A stretch of DNA of 64,000 bases from Physcia stellaris (lineage: Eukaryota; Ascomycota; Lecanoromycetes; Caliciales; Physciaceae), in the NCBI GenBank assembly GCA_018902385.1, contig JABSSW010000005.1, positions 930,001-994,000 on the forward strand, in the 5' to 3' direction. The notes below the pieces were generated by a model. The model searched no databases. It was not told where the DNA came from and worked only from the letters and a program-made list of their open reading frames with translations. The position numbers and the translations under genes are program-made. Below, one piece after another: positions 11,395-22,429 of the stretch. Numbering within the stretch: the first letter of the stretch is position 1; every line of letters begins with the position of its first letter.

Positions 11395-12393
11395 ATGCCT
11401 ATCCTCCCACCAGACTGTTCACTTGCTACGATCGACCAACGATGTGATATTTGGGATGCCATCTGTGGATCAAACCAACCCCTCGAAGCCCTCTGGCCCG
11501 TATGGTTCGAGGGAGACGAAACTCAGCTACGGTACATGGAGCTTTTAGGTAAGATACCCAGCATAGCTCGATTCCAGATTGTAGTACTTCAGGTCAGCCC
11601 TTCAGGCCATGAAGATATCATTGCTATGGGTAACACCATACCCTTCTTCTGGCCTGAGATCTCGAATCAGGGTAGAAAAGCTTTTACGGAGACCCTTGAA
11701 ACACTCCCTGATGGCGGCTTCGATACCATTCTCTCTCGCGGAGTACTTCAAGCACATGCTAGGGGCGAGGTATCCCTTGAGTCGACTCTCCCTATAACCG
11801 GTGACCAAGAGCTGGATATACCAACAAGCCAGCGGACGGAGACACCCAACACTCTATCGGCCCTAGCCGTGGCTGTACGGCCTGATCGCCGACAGCTAGG
11901 GCTCGCAGTGATCATCATTGAGACCATGAAGAACCTAGCTCGGCGGGCAGAACTTCAGCTTCTCGTCGTTCCAGTACGCCCTACGCGGAAACACGAGTTC
12001 CCCACGGTGGACATAGCAGACTACATCAAATGGACACTGCCTGGAACCTTGCCAGTCTTTGCTGATCTAAAGGAAATCCCGGCAAGCCAAGCATATGACC
12101 CTTGGTTGCGCAAGCATCTGCGTCTTGGTGGACAATTCGTCAAAGTCGCGAGTTCGAGCATTAACGTGCATGGGACTGCCGTCCAGTGGAAAGAGTGGAC
12201 GGGAATAGACTTCAACACGTTCGTAAAGGAGGATTCAAGCACGGCTACTGTACAGGCTCAGGATACTTCAAAGGAGATGATCTTCGAAATCACAGTGGAA
12301 AGAGGGCTTGCGCCACTGCGTTTCAACGTACGAGAACAGGTCGCATGGTACATAGAGCCGAACGTATGGATTTGTCATTCTCTGGACAAATGA
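11395..12393 (+). CDS. GNAT-family N-acetyltransferase
   Basis: 332 aa; the first in-frame ATG is at 11395 (the frame stays open upstream but without ATG). The central region shows a GNAT acetyl-CoA motif, LSALAVAVRPDRRQLGLA, in which VRPDRRQLGLA fits the Q/R-x-x-G-x-G/A pyrophosphate loop, followed by a strand-helix ending LLVVPVRPTRKHEFP. The second half (YDPWLRKHLRLGG, AVQWKEWTGIDF, WYIEPNVWICHS) resembles a subgroup of long GNAT proteins common in actinobacteria. It would transfer an acetyl group from acetyl-CoA to an amine; beside ornithine decarboxylase and the deiminase a polyamine or aminoacyl amine is a natural guess. No introns. The bacterial-like resemblance could indicate old horizontal transfer; that is inference. 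Confidence 0.75.
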   Translation: MPILPPDCSLATIDQRCDIWDAICGSNQPLEALWPVWFEGDETQLRYMELLGKIPSIARFQIVVLQVSPSGHEDIIAMGNTIPFFWPEISNQGRKAFTETLETLPDGGFDTILSRGVLQAHARGEVSLESTLPITGDQELDIPTSQRTETPNTLSALAVAVRPDRRQLGLAVIIIETMKNLARRAELQLLVVPVRPTRKHEFPTVDIADYIKWTLPGTLPVFADLKEIPASQAYDPWLRKHLRLGGQFVKVASSSINVHGTAVQWKEWTGIDFNTFVKEDSSTATVQAQDTSKEMIFEITVERGLAPLRFNVREQVAWYIEPNVWICHSLDK

Positions 12394-13090
12394 ACAGGAA
12401 TTAGACAAATGACTATGATTCGGCAGATGTGTGTATGGATCATGGCTTTGATAGCATTAGTCAGTCATGAATACGACCATAAAGCAAGTGCAGGTATGAC
12501 GGATCAATATGCTTAGAAAAGTGTTGCACGGGGAACACTCCCCTGCGTGGGAAGTCCTCTTTCAAAACTCGAAAGAAATAGGAGGCCTGGAAGCAGCTTG
12601 CATACCAAGGTCGGCTGAATTTGCCATGAGTCTTGACATCAGAGGGTATGTACCTAGTTTCACTCTTCACGGTAGGCATGCTTTCTTTTGACTCTCAAGT
12701 TCTGAGAACCTCTAAGAGCCGAGGCACCAAGAAATGAGGATTTGAAAACGTGGGAGTAAAAAACTTTTTAGATCATTGCAGGATCTTGGCCTCGTGTATC
12801 TCCTTTCTTGAGCATACAGCGCCCCCTAGATTACTGGATCTTGGGAGGCTCGAATAAGAACCACATGTCTTTCAATGTGGTTGAATAAAATCTTAGGGAG
12901 GGGGGGAAGGAGCAGAGTCGATATGCTTCCTTCTTCCCTCTCGCAAGGATCGGGCTCTTACTATGACTACAGTATGATACATTCATAGACATGGCTCGCT
13001 GAATACATACAAGATGTCATGCAGGTTAGTGAAACCATTGAATTGTGTTGAGGTTGCAAGCGTGTAGGCTATTGATTGTTAGCGTTGACT
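12394..13090. other. Convergent intergenic region
   Basis: Shared 3' space between the GNAT gene (plus) and the decarboxylase gene (minus). No gene or repeat recognised; a short G-rich run occurs at 12897-12907. Confidence 0.5.
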
Positions 13091-14567
13091 CTAGGATGAT
13101 GTGTTGACGTGTAGTGACCAACCGCCCATGTTTTCGTACATTAACCAGTCTCCAATCTGCACCTCGGAGTCGAACCAAGTTGACTTTGTGATGCAGTCGG
13201 TAGAATCGCAGGTGGGACCCCACACGGAATATGGACGACCACCAGACTTATGGTCTTCGCCCTGCTTGCATATCGAAGAATAACCTGTTATCAGTTGCGG
13301 TACAGGCTTCTCCTTCTCAATGAGCACATTCATGAAATTTCCATACACGCCATCGTTCTGATACAGCATATCAGGGATCTGGAAAGAGCCCTCCATCTTG
13401 TTCTCCCTCCTCGCAATGACCTTGCAGGCAAGAGTGTAAGCACTCCGGGCAAAGAAGCGACCTGGTTCGGCAATGACACAAACATTCGCGCTAAATTCCA
13501 GCTTCAGACTCTCTCTCAGAACTTTCGCCATCATCGAGAAATTGCTGTCTTGAAAACCCCCACCAATATCTAAAGTATTCAGATGAAACCCAACCTCGGC
13601 CGCTTGACGAAAAACAATCTTTGCATGCTGGACTGCCGTCTGAAAACAACGGGGATCGTTGGCTCCCGTGCCTAATGCCAGATTAGTTCGGCTCATTTTG
13701 CGCGAGATTCCATATCGTAATACCGATATGGAAACTGACTCCAACCACGTTGAGGCCAAGCTCCCAAGCCCTTTCCAGTAGAGCTCGAGTAGAGCTTATG
13801 GGGGCACCGAACTTGTCTCCGAAAGCTACAAGCGCGGAATCATCACTAGCGAAGATACGAAGGTAGAGCTGAGCATCTGGACAGAAGCACTTGATCTTGT
13901 CAAGTTCTTCGCGGTTGTCAAATGTCATCTTTCGCACACCGCTCTTGCTCGCAAGGCCCATGGCTGATGGGTACTTGCAAGGACTTGCAAAAATAATTCG
14001 GGATGGGTCTACGCCTAGAGACAGGACAAGACGCAGCTCTCCAGCCGACGCGCAGTCAAAACCGGTACCCAGAGCGGCGAGATACTTGAGTAGGGTGGGA
14101 TCTGGGTTGCATTTAACAGCTTGGCGGGTCAGCCGGGATTCGGGAAAGGACTGGGGCACAAGACACCGACCATAAAAAGGTTGTACTTGCGGCAAAGTCT
14201 CCTTCCATCTCCGGTGCTGCCGGTACACTTGTCCTAGGTCTGCAATGAAAAATGGGTCATCTTCCCTAAGCTGACATGGTTCATCACCAAGGCGAGTAAT
14301 TCGACTTTGTATGGCTTGGGAAATCAATCTCTTCGGCGATATTTGGCCTGCTGGTGGGCTGATATTGAATCGGGGATCAATGCTATGTGTAACCGGGGTT
14401 GAGAGTTCTGCAAGGGCTGGGGGAACCGATGAGCCATGGATCGAAGGCATGCCGTGCTTGCTATTTTGGTTTGTGGGGTTGGTTGAAAGGGTCGCTTGAA
14501 CAGGCCGGGGATATCTCCGATGCTCTCGGTTTCTCCAAACCTGTCTTATATCTCCTCTTAATGCCAT
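13091..14567 (-). CDS. Ornithine decarboxylase (PLP group IV)
   Basis: Three exons: 14567-14171, 14119-13724 and 13671-13091, giving 457 aa, normal for fungal ODC. Intron 1 (51 bp, donor GTCGGT, CTGAC branch) is a multiple of three and without stops, so it is easily missed; removing it restores the canonical PFY-AVKCNPDP. Intron 2 (52 bp, GTATTA ... CTAAT ... TAG) restores SFHIGTGANDP. Visible catalytic elements: PLP Lys in AVKCN (about residue 135), FDCASAGEL, SFHIG, LDIGGGF, EPGRFF and the WGPTCDSTD signature carrying the Cys and Asp that favour ornithine over lysine or arginine. The N-terminal ~100 residues are a variable extension. It decarboxylates ornithine to putrescine in the cytosol. 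Its place among a ligase, an amine transporter and a deiminase suggests a pathway-dedicated copy; whether a housekeeping copy exists elsewhere cannot be seen. Confidence 0.9.
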
Positions 14568-15514
14568 AAGGATACCCTAAAACTCCCATGCAAAGGCTCA
14601 AAGTCAAGTGAGAATCCCATGAAGCAAGAAGTTTATGGACCTCTTAGCTGCATGCATCTACCGCGGCCAGCTCTTTCGTCACAGTAGAGCCACTCCCCCC
14701 AGTCTCGCTCGGGCGATGGCTCCATGTCCGCGTATGTTGTCTGACCGGAAAGGTCAGGACTCCACCTTGACGTTACGGTTCTTCATCGAAGCAGATTTCT
14801 CGCCATGGGTACATGCGCAAGACCTGCGCGGGCACTCGTGCCCTTAGAGTGACAAGTGTTGTTATGCGCGGCCTAGCAATTTAAATTCTTTCTGTGGGCG
14901 CAGCGCGTCCGATCTACAAGTAGGAGATGCGAGTCTGTCTTAGTCTGACGATGCACTGACAAGATCGATACCACATAGGGAGTACGAGCTGCGAGTATGT
15001 CGGAAGACTGCGTACTCGTAATTCTTTCTCGCCGTCGTTCGACGTGGTGCAGACAGTGCACATGCGATCCACTGTCAAGCGTTCCGGTAGCTCCTCATTC
15101 CGGCAAGCGAGGGGTTAAGTGTTTGCAGTGGATGCAGTCCAACTATCCAAAATCAAAGCTTCATGTTTGTTTGAAAACAGAGGACGGGCTAAGGTACCTC
15201 GTACATACGGACTCGTACGGTCTTCCTCGGCCGTGGGGGCCGGGCGCAACAGCGGCTCGGCGCGACCTCAGAAACTAGTGGAGATATAATAGTTCTAGAA
15301 GCCGATTGGAAGTCGATTGCGGGGCTCTAAGCCCTTTACAGGCTACGCGACTGCAGGTTGTGCATCTGTAACAGATTACCTGGTAGGCTAGTACTAGTAC
15401 TCACCTACGCCAGCTACCCGCCGCCCCTTAGTGCGCGCATTGATGTCGCAATATCCCCGCCCGCTACCGTGATATCATACTTTACCTGCACTATTGCGGG
15501 GGTTCAGTATGCTG
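14568..15514. other. Intergenic region, no gene seen
   Basis: Promoter side of the decarboxylase gene and 3' flank of the transporter. Several short frames on both strands (for example 14635-14847) have no recognisable content. Nothing else supported. Confidence 0.4.
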
Positions 15515-17194
15515 TCACTCTGCTTCTTCTCCGCTCTCCTTCGCTGCCGGAGACCATCCACCTCCAAGAGTGGCTACCGGTATCGCCGTCACGCCAGTCA
15601 ATAAGCCAAGTGTCCACCCCATCGTCCCCCACCCTGCTTTCTGGACAATCGGTCCAGCCCAGACAGGACCCAGCAGAAGACCTGATGCGAAGGCCATGCT
15701 GTAGAGGGCAAAGGATTGTGCAACTGCTCCTTTGCTGCCAAACACACCAGGCTTCTCCTGTTCCACTGCCCTCAAGGAATCCTCAATCTCCACCATCAGC
15801 GCGGGAGTGCCAAGGCTGATAAAGAATCCAACAAGAGCAAGCAGCGCGCAAAGAAGGGTTTTTTGCTCGAGAGTATTATCTGTGACAAACCGCAAACATG
15901 TCAGAGGTGGGAGTAGCAGGAGAAAACTCAGAAATGAAACAACTCGGACCCCAAACCGGTCGGCCAGCCAACCTTGGTTCTTGATTAGCTAGAGAGCAAG
16001 AGTGGGACCATGGAATTCGACTTACCGTTGAACGGCTCGAAGACGGCAGGTAAAATTGTTGGGAGAAATATCAAACCAGCTCCAAGTGAATCCCAACCAA
16101 AGATTTTCTCCACGTATATAGGCAGCGTCTGCGGCACTCTGTCAGTCGGATGATGTACGTGTTGTGGCAGGAGGAAAAGCATACGGTGTCAAAGGCGGCT
16201 ATCACTGAAGCTTGCACCACAGTGCCCCATAGTGCTATCAGAATCCGCGGCTGCTCTAGGAGAGTCGAAAAGGTATAAAATTCACCGTGCCCGCGCTCGG
16301 AACTCCACAGTGCGTGTACAGGGCTTTGAGCGAGAAGGGGAGTTTCTTGGCTCGCCAGTGCTTTTCCTTTCCATCTCTGCGCTGTTCGTGGGTCGATCAT
16401 TGCCAGCCTCAGCAGAAGATCCAGGGCGATGATAGCAAAGGCGAGACCGAACACAGCATAATAGCCTGCGGCATGGTAAACTACTCCCCCTGCCAAAGGT
16501 CCGCAGGCAAAGCCCAATGAAGTAGCAGCTCCAAGGTAGCCCAACATCTTACCCAAGGCACCGGCAGCGACAGTATCAACCACAAGAGCAGTACCCGCAA
16601 CATCGACCATTGCAGTCGATGCTCCTTGCAATAGCCTCCCGATAATGTATACGCTTGTAGATCGTGCAACTGTAAGAATGATCATTGATGTGGCAAGTAG
16701 GACCAGGCCCCCTAAGAAGGGCAGCTGCCTGGATTTACTCTGATCTGCCACATATCCGAAGAAGGGCGAAGCTGCAATACATGCACCGGCTTCGCAAGCC
16801 AGTAGTACGACCACCCAGTGCTGCTCTGGTGATTGTGGGATTAGCAAGTAGACCACGAAGGCATAACGCCATTAGTATGCGCAAACTTACCGTTTTCATA
16901 GGAAACACCGGCTCGGCTATGCAAAGCTGAAGGAATCACCGGCACAATCTGGTATCTTCAGCCTTTCGCCTCACACAAGTCTAAGGAGTCGAGAAATACA
17001 ATCCCATAGAGAAAAGAGTCCTGTACACAGACAAGTCAGCTCAGACTTAGGCGCAGCAAAGATTGCCAAGTCTCATTCACCGTAAACAGAGCAAGAGACA
17101 CAACGGCAACGATGAAAGTGGGGGAAGAGCGAAAATGCAGCCATTTAGGCGGTATGTCGTGCCAGTTCTCCTCTTGTTCACCCACACTGTCCAT
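15515..17194 (-). CDS. MFS transporter, vesicular monoamine transporter-like
   Basis: Six exons inferred from splice sites and homology: 17194-17081, 17020-17000, 16948-16891, 16825-16185, 16128-16026, 15972-15515, about 464 aa. The start is MDSVGEQEENWHDIPPKW, followed by TM1 (SSPTFIVAVVSLALFT). The loop between TM1 and TM2 carries DSFLYGIIVPVIPSAL typical of the VMAT/polyamine DHA1 group; the first long exon contains GYVADQSKSRQLPFLGG, matching the MFS G-x-x-x-D-(R/K)-x-G-R/K loop. The second half contains LPIYVEKIFGWDSLGAGLIFLP and LADRFGVR. Proton-driven export or vacuolar loading of an amine is the usual role of this group. It shares a divergent promoter with the deiminase gene. Exon 2 is only 21 nt, so the 5' exons are the least certain part. 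Confidence 0.8.
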
Positions 17195-17951
17195 CGTGCT
17201 GGCCAGCAGCCTTCGATTCCGGTTACAGCTTTGACTGGGATTACTGATGAACTGTATGCCGAGTAGAATCTGCGGAGGGGGATGTGGATAGCCTGTCGAA
17301 AGAGGGTCGTTGATGTCGCAATAAGACCAAAGAGAATCTTTTCTTGTCCGCCGGTCTACTCTTGGAAGGTTGACGCGAAGACCACACTAGTGCCATGCAA
17401 TGCCTCGCGATACGAACCAGTCATTGTTGGATGAGAATCTACGAAGACTAAGAAAAAATGGTGGCGGTCACGAGAGGAAACAAGAGGCTGGTGAGTGGAC
17501 GAAGAAAATATTGTCTTGGTCGTCGTCCTGCGGAATGCGGCCTGCGTGGCTTGCTTGAGAAATTCGCTCCGATGTTTGGTATATTGGCACTGAGTACGTA
17601 ATGCAGCTATTGCGGGGAAAGGCTAAGGTAAGCCATACTGACAAAGCTAGGTACATATGTACTGTACGAGGCACAGTACATATGTATGGTGAGCATGCCC
17701 TCCTTATTTCAAATCGCGAAGATCTCCGGGCTGCCCGGGACGAAAACTGTCCCAACGCCCCTGCGGAGTGCGGATGATGCCCCGCCTACCAATCGCAAGC
17801 GGATATCGTGAAAGGGGCTGCGCATCGAACTTGCATCTCCGGGAACTTCTCGGTCCGCATGTGCCTCCGTTAAGTAGTAACCAAAAGGAACCGTCTCTGA
17901 AAAACACCATCTCTAGCAGTTCGTTATCGCCAAATGCTGTAGTTCAACGAA
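17195..17951. promoter_or_regulatory. Bidirectional promoter between transporter and deiminase
   Basis: 757 bp between two head-to-head start codons, both strands presumably promoter. It contains a long inverted repeat (separate entry). The divergent arrangement suggests co-regulation of the two genes. No TATA box stands out. Confidence 0.55.
17652..17686. promoter_or_regulatory. Inverted repeat, candidate operator
   Basis: Perfect 14-bp arms TACATATGTACTGT and ACAGTACATATGTA separated by 7 bp (ACGAGGC). Each arm itself contains the palindrome TACATATGTA. It sits about 265 bp upstream of the deiminase ATG and 457 bp upstream of the transporter ATG. Such symmetric sites suit a dimeric regulator; no regulator gene is seen in this window. 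Confidence 0.5.
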
Positions 17952-19487
17952 ATGAAGATGGAGACTGCTAATGGCGAAACACACTTCGAAGGGTCTTCAG
18001 GCCAAAGCCTTTCAATTTCACCATCCAATGATAACACCACGGATCAGAAGACTGTTCTCAATGGAGCGCATGGTGGCCCCTCTAACAGCCCAGTCACCAC
18101 ACCTTCTCAGGGAACCACGGTTGAAGTTCTTACTTCCACAAGCATGGAACCACCCAACAGAATCATAACCAAACAAACCCACAGCAGGTCGAGTGACCAT
18201 CACAATACATCCGTCGGCGGTCTTTCCAAAGGTATTGCCAAGAGCCACTCCGCCAATATCACTCCGTTCAACAGTGACGATGCAGCGGCCGCTCAATCCG
18301 GTGAGTATTTCTTTCCGGCAGAACAAAGTCCACATAGAGCAACCATCCTCGCCTATCCATCTTACAACTCCCTCCCAGCGGACCTCGTCGAGCCGGTGCG
18401 TGCTGAAATCTCGGAGCTCGCCAATACAATTGCCTGCTTCGAGCCTGTCCGTCTGTTCGTCAGGCCTGAAGACATGGATAAAGCTCGAGCTCAGGTACTC
18501 CGCCACATCGATGATCCCTCCCACATCACCTTTCATCCAATGCACGTGAACCACTGTTGGGTTCGCGATACGGGCCCAGTATACGTCCACAGTACCGGTC
18601 CTGACCGACACCGCTATGCCATCCAATTTGGTTTCGACGAGTGGGGTGGTAAGGCTCCTGTATCGGCGGCTGATGGCGAAGAACAGCTGGTGTGGGGTCT
18701 GGACTGGCCTGTGCTTTCGAAGGTTGAGCTCGCCGAGAATACAGTCTTCGCCAGTCGTGTGATTGATGCCGACGAACCCAAAGTTTTGAGATTGAATGCT
18801 GAGCTAGGCGCTGAGGGTGGCGGACTGATAGTGGACGGCGAAGGTACATTGATAATCACAGAAAGCTGCATGCTTTGTGATGTCCGAAATCCGGGCTGGT
18901 CGAAGGCGAAGATAGAGGGGGAGTTGCGACGACTGTTGGGTGTTGAGAAGATTATCTGGTTCAAGGGAGCCAGGAACTACGACATTACAGATTGCCATGT
19001 GGATGCCGTAGCTCGGTTCGTCCGTCCCGGTGTGATTGTCATGTCGAGACCGCATGACACGCAGCCGCGAATCTGGATCGATGTTTACGAAGAGGCCTTG
19101 GAAATCCTGAAGCGAGAGACAGACGCGAAGGGGCGCCCATTCGAAATAATTACGATGCATGAGCCTGATATCACCCCGTTGGTAAGGGGTCCAGAGAATG
19201 AGATCGTGACCAGCTACGTCAACTATTATCATGTCAACTCTGGTGTCATTGCGCCCAAGTTTGGCGATGAGGAAATGGATCGCAGGGCATTGGAGACCCT
19301 GAAAGCTCTGTACCCGACTAGGGAGGTCAAACAGGTTTTCCTCAACGCCTTACCCATAGCAGGTGGAGGTATTCACTGCGTGACGCAGCAGGTTCCATTT
19401 TCAAAAATGCAGGACACATGGGTGGAGGAGTTGCACAGGAGGTCGATCGCGACGGCGAAACATATGGCAAAGGCGATGTCTGCATGA
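17952..19487 (+). CDS. Agmatine deiminase / peptidyl-arginine deiminase family enzyme
   Basis: 511 aa, single exon, ATG at 17952. A Ser/Thr/Asn-rich extension (about 1-115) precedes the PAD_porph-type domain (about 116-505). Family landmarks: FFPAEQSPHRATILAYP, WVRDTGPVYV, IQFGFDEWGGK, EGGGLIVDGEGTLI, DITDCHVDAVARF (His of the catalytic set) and GGGIHCVTQQ with the nucleophilic Cys at residue 476. These enzymes hydrolyse agmatine to N-carbamoylputrescine plus ammonia, or deiminate arginine residues. Agmatine as substrate fits the neighbouring ornithine decarboxylase and amine transporter. EGGGLIV replaces the EGGSIHV commonly seen in agmatine deiminases, so another guanidino substrate is possible. 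The low-complexity N-terminus is unusual for the family. Confidence 0.85.
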   Translation: MKMETANGETHFEGSSGQSLSISPSNDNTTDQKTVLNGAHGGPSNSPVTTPSQGTTVEVLTSTSMEPPNRIITKQTHSRSSDHHNTSVGGLSKGIAKSHSANITPFNSDDAAAAQSGEYFFPAEQSPHRATILAYPSYNSLPADLVEPVRAEISELANTIACFEPVRLFVRPEDMDKARAQVLRHIDDPSHITFHPMHVNHCWVRDTGPVYVHSTGPDRHRYAIQFGFDEWGGKAPVSAADGEEQLVWGLDWPVLSKVELAENTVFASRVIDADEPKVLRLNAELGAEGGGLIVDGEGTLIITESCMLCDVRNPGWSKAKIEGELRRLLGVEKIIWFKGARNYDITDCHVDAVARFVRPGVIVMSRPHDTQPRIWIDVYEEALEILKRETDAKGRPFEIITMHEPDITPLVRGPENEIVTSYVNYYHVNSGVIAPKFGDEEMDRRALETLKALYPTREVKQVFLNALPIAGGGIHCVTQQVPFSKMQDTWVEELHRRSIATAKHMAKAMSA

Positions 19488-21127
19488 TGACGTAGATTGA
19501 CATTGATCCTCGAAGAATACGCTAATCTCGAGAAAGATATATAAGCGAGGCTTGGCACGTTTCAGCCCACCTGTAAGTACGAGTAGCACTCGTGTAATCA
19601 GAATCCAAGCAAAGTAGATGAAAGCGAATATGTTAATCGATATGTATTATTTGAAGTATCCCTTGAAGCTTAAAGTGCTACGCGTCTTATACTCGTGGGG
19701 GTATAACTATCCATTTGGCGCCCAGCGTGATAGGTGTGCTCAAGGCGCCAAATGCAGGGAATGACTCCAGATTTCGACGACTACTAAATCCCAGCTTGGA
19801 TTCACCATGGATGTCGAGCTTCCTCCTAGATCTTGTTTGCATATTCCAAAGCATAGGGGTGGGCAGAACCACGAAGCTACCTTGCAAAGGCCGTAATCGT
19901 TTGCAATATCGTGGGCCTGTGGGTTGCAGACTGCTTGTTCAACCCGACATTCAATCAGATTCCACAAAGGTCGACAGGATCATAGCGACATCAGGACAGT
20001 CATCATAGGCCATACGACTCAGATGTCCCCTAGAATGCAGGTTACGATGCTGTCCTCGCTACAGACCTGGAAGATCCGAGAGATCCGATGGACTAACAGA
20101 AGCAGAGACACCTCGGCTAAGGCAATAACAATGATGTAACCCTCGTTAAAGCCAGCTTATCGGGTCTTAACGCTCACTCTGTTGATTGCACGCTTCGCAA
20201 CTCTTTTACCGACACATATCGGTATTCGCTGCTGCACTTATGGAACATCCATTGTAGGCTTTTCAGGGGGTCTAGTCTCCACAACGCTCTTACCAGGTAT
20301 GACTCATACTCAATGTGAGTAACCGGAAAATACTCAAGACGACGAGACTCGAAAGATCCCGCCAACTATGCCGGGCAAGTGGTAGACCACAGCTAGAGTA
20401 ACTGCAAAGGGATTCGAGGGCTCCCGACAGACATCGAAGAAGATACCCATGTGTAGAGCTCTAGCACCTGTCCCATCCACCTGGAAATTCATTCCTTATT
20501 CATTGCCGCATGGCATTCTCGCTCTTGTATTTCTTTCGATGCACAGCCGACTTCAAGATCTCTTATGTTGTCTTGAGCGAGCAGCATCGCGAAGTTAGAT
20601 GTAGACATCTTCAACCTATCAATGTTTTAACCGTGTAGAAGCATCATGGCCTCTATCTGAGCGGGGTACGACGATGGCGCAATTAGGTTTGCTGCAATTG
20701 TACGAGAGTAAGCGCTAGTGCATGCACCATTGGATGTCAGCAAGCCCTGGGCTCGACAGGGCCAATCAGACGGTCTTTCTCTCAAGTCCAGAACTCTTTC
20801 CGGCAGTGGGTGGCTTACCCATTACAGTGACATGGTATACTTTTGCCATTGATCCTTATCCACAAGTGGTAGAAACTGCCATGTCATTCGCTTAGTTGTG
20901 TTACATTACATACGTTGCGGTACATTCTGTGTCTTCTTTTGGCAAGACCAACCGCCCAAAGCAGAGTGAGACCACTCAAAGGCTGCTTGATCGCGTCGCC
21001 CAAAAATCTTGCAGGGTGTTGGGAGAGCCAAAGGTGCATCCTTTGAGCTGTCTTAAACTATATCATCCCTCGTGTGACAGTGGCTGACACAACTCTCGCA
21101 CCTCAGACTTTGAGCGTGACATTCAGC
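19488..21127. other. Gene-poor intergenic region
   Basis: 1.6 kb of ordinary composition after the deiminase. I see no convincing gene, repeat or RNA; short frames on both strands show no domain. Confidence 0.4.
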
Positions 21128-22429
21128 ATGGCAACGTCAAACATACGGTATCATGAAGATCGTGGTCCAGCGATTCTCGTAGTCTTTTGGACATCTAGTA
21201 TCATCGCTCTAGTTATCACGCTGTCGCGGCTTCTGTCTCGTAGCCTCATCAAGGCTGTGGGCTGGGACGATTGGACCATGGTTTTGACAACAGTAAGTCG
21301 ACCTTTGACGTACTTATCCCTCCGTCGCACTGAACAGGAAATTTGCAGCTGTTGTTTCTTGGATTGACGGCCGGCATGACCCCCTTAGCACTGGCTGGCC
21401 AATTCACGCACTCAACCTCCTTATCGCCAGTTCAATTAGACAACGTTTTGCGCTTAGCTCTGATTGGCCGAGTATTCTCTACATTGGCCCAAGGCTTGTC
21501 TAAGGTCTCGGTTGCTTTGCTTGTGTTAAGGTTTTCTGGACCTATCGTTTTATGGCGCAGGAGATTTCTAATCGCCTGTATTGTCTCAACAATCCTGTTC
21601 ACTACCATTAATGTAATACTTATCTGGATCCAATGCATTCCAGTAAGGGCGCTGTGGGCTAAGGTTCCTGATGCACAATGTTTACCCAAAGGAGTCCAGA
21701 ATCATTACGCCGTTTTTCTGGGATGTAAGTTCTCCTTGCACAGATCGATATCACAGGCTTTAAAGGCGAGCAGGTTGGAATGTTTCCATGGATCTTTTAC
21801 TTGCAATCATTCCAGTCACCATAGTGTGGAGCCTCAAATTGGACCTTCCTAAACGGCTTTGTCTGTCTGCAGTCCTTGGAGCAGGTGTTCTGTAAGCTAC
21901 AGTAATTCACCCAACAGGTTGGTCTTGCATGTCTAACTGTAGGGAGCAGAGCCGCGATATGCGCGGCCTTGAGGACATTATATCTCAGTATGCTGTCTAC
22001 GGCTTCCGACCCAACCTGTAAGTTGTCATATGGATCGGTACTAGTCAACGTATTGACGAACAGAAGGGGCAAGTTTTCCGGTAGTCGTTTGTACTGCGCA
22101 CGTATTTCCCCTTCCAAATCAGGAAGCCTGTGATCACTAACCCTCAATGGATTCATAGCATCGAGATACTTTTACTCATTGTGTGTGGATCGATACCTAC
22201 ATTAAAGCCATTATATGACCACCTGCAAAATCGTAGGCGGCCACAGAGTTCCACTGCGACCGAAGAAGACCCCAACAGCATCAGAAACCAAGGTTTTAAG
22301 CGGCAGCTACATAGCGAGTCAAGTCCTGGTTCACTTCAGACTCACGAAACCTTGAGGTCAATGTGTTCTGGCATGTCCAAGGCTATCCTTATCAATACTC
22401 GAGAGCTCCGACCGACTGAGGACTACTAG
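21128..22429 (+). CDS. Fungal rhodopsin-domain integral membrane protein
   Basis: Multi-exon gene of the fungal seven-TM rhodopsin-domain (SAT4-like) family. The first ATG in frame is 21128. Exon 1 is 21128-21292 (ends GWDDWTMVLTT, a family hallmark), exon 2 is 21349-21724 (AGMTPLALAGQF, ALAQGLSKVSVALLVLRF-type helix, INVILIWIQCIPVRALW), exon 3 starts 21774 (WNVSMDLLLAIIPVTIVWSLKL), then an exon with AAICAALRTLYLSM near 21945-22018, and a last exon from about 22135 (WIHSIEILLLIVCGSIPTLKPL) with a polar cytosolic tail to 22429. The last two splice junctions are approximate. Members are often found beside secondary-metabolite clusters; their biochemical role is not well defined. Membership of the upstream cluster is unproven. 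Confidence 0.7.

Noticed and set aside
14120-14170. 17-residue insertion in the ornithine decarboxylase
   Set aside because: It is an in-frame 51-bp intron; removing it restores PFYAVKCNPDP.
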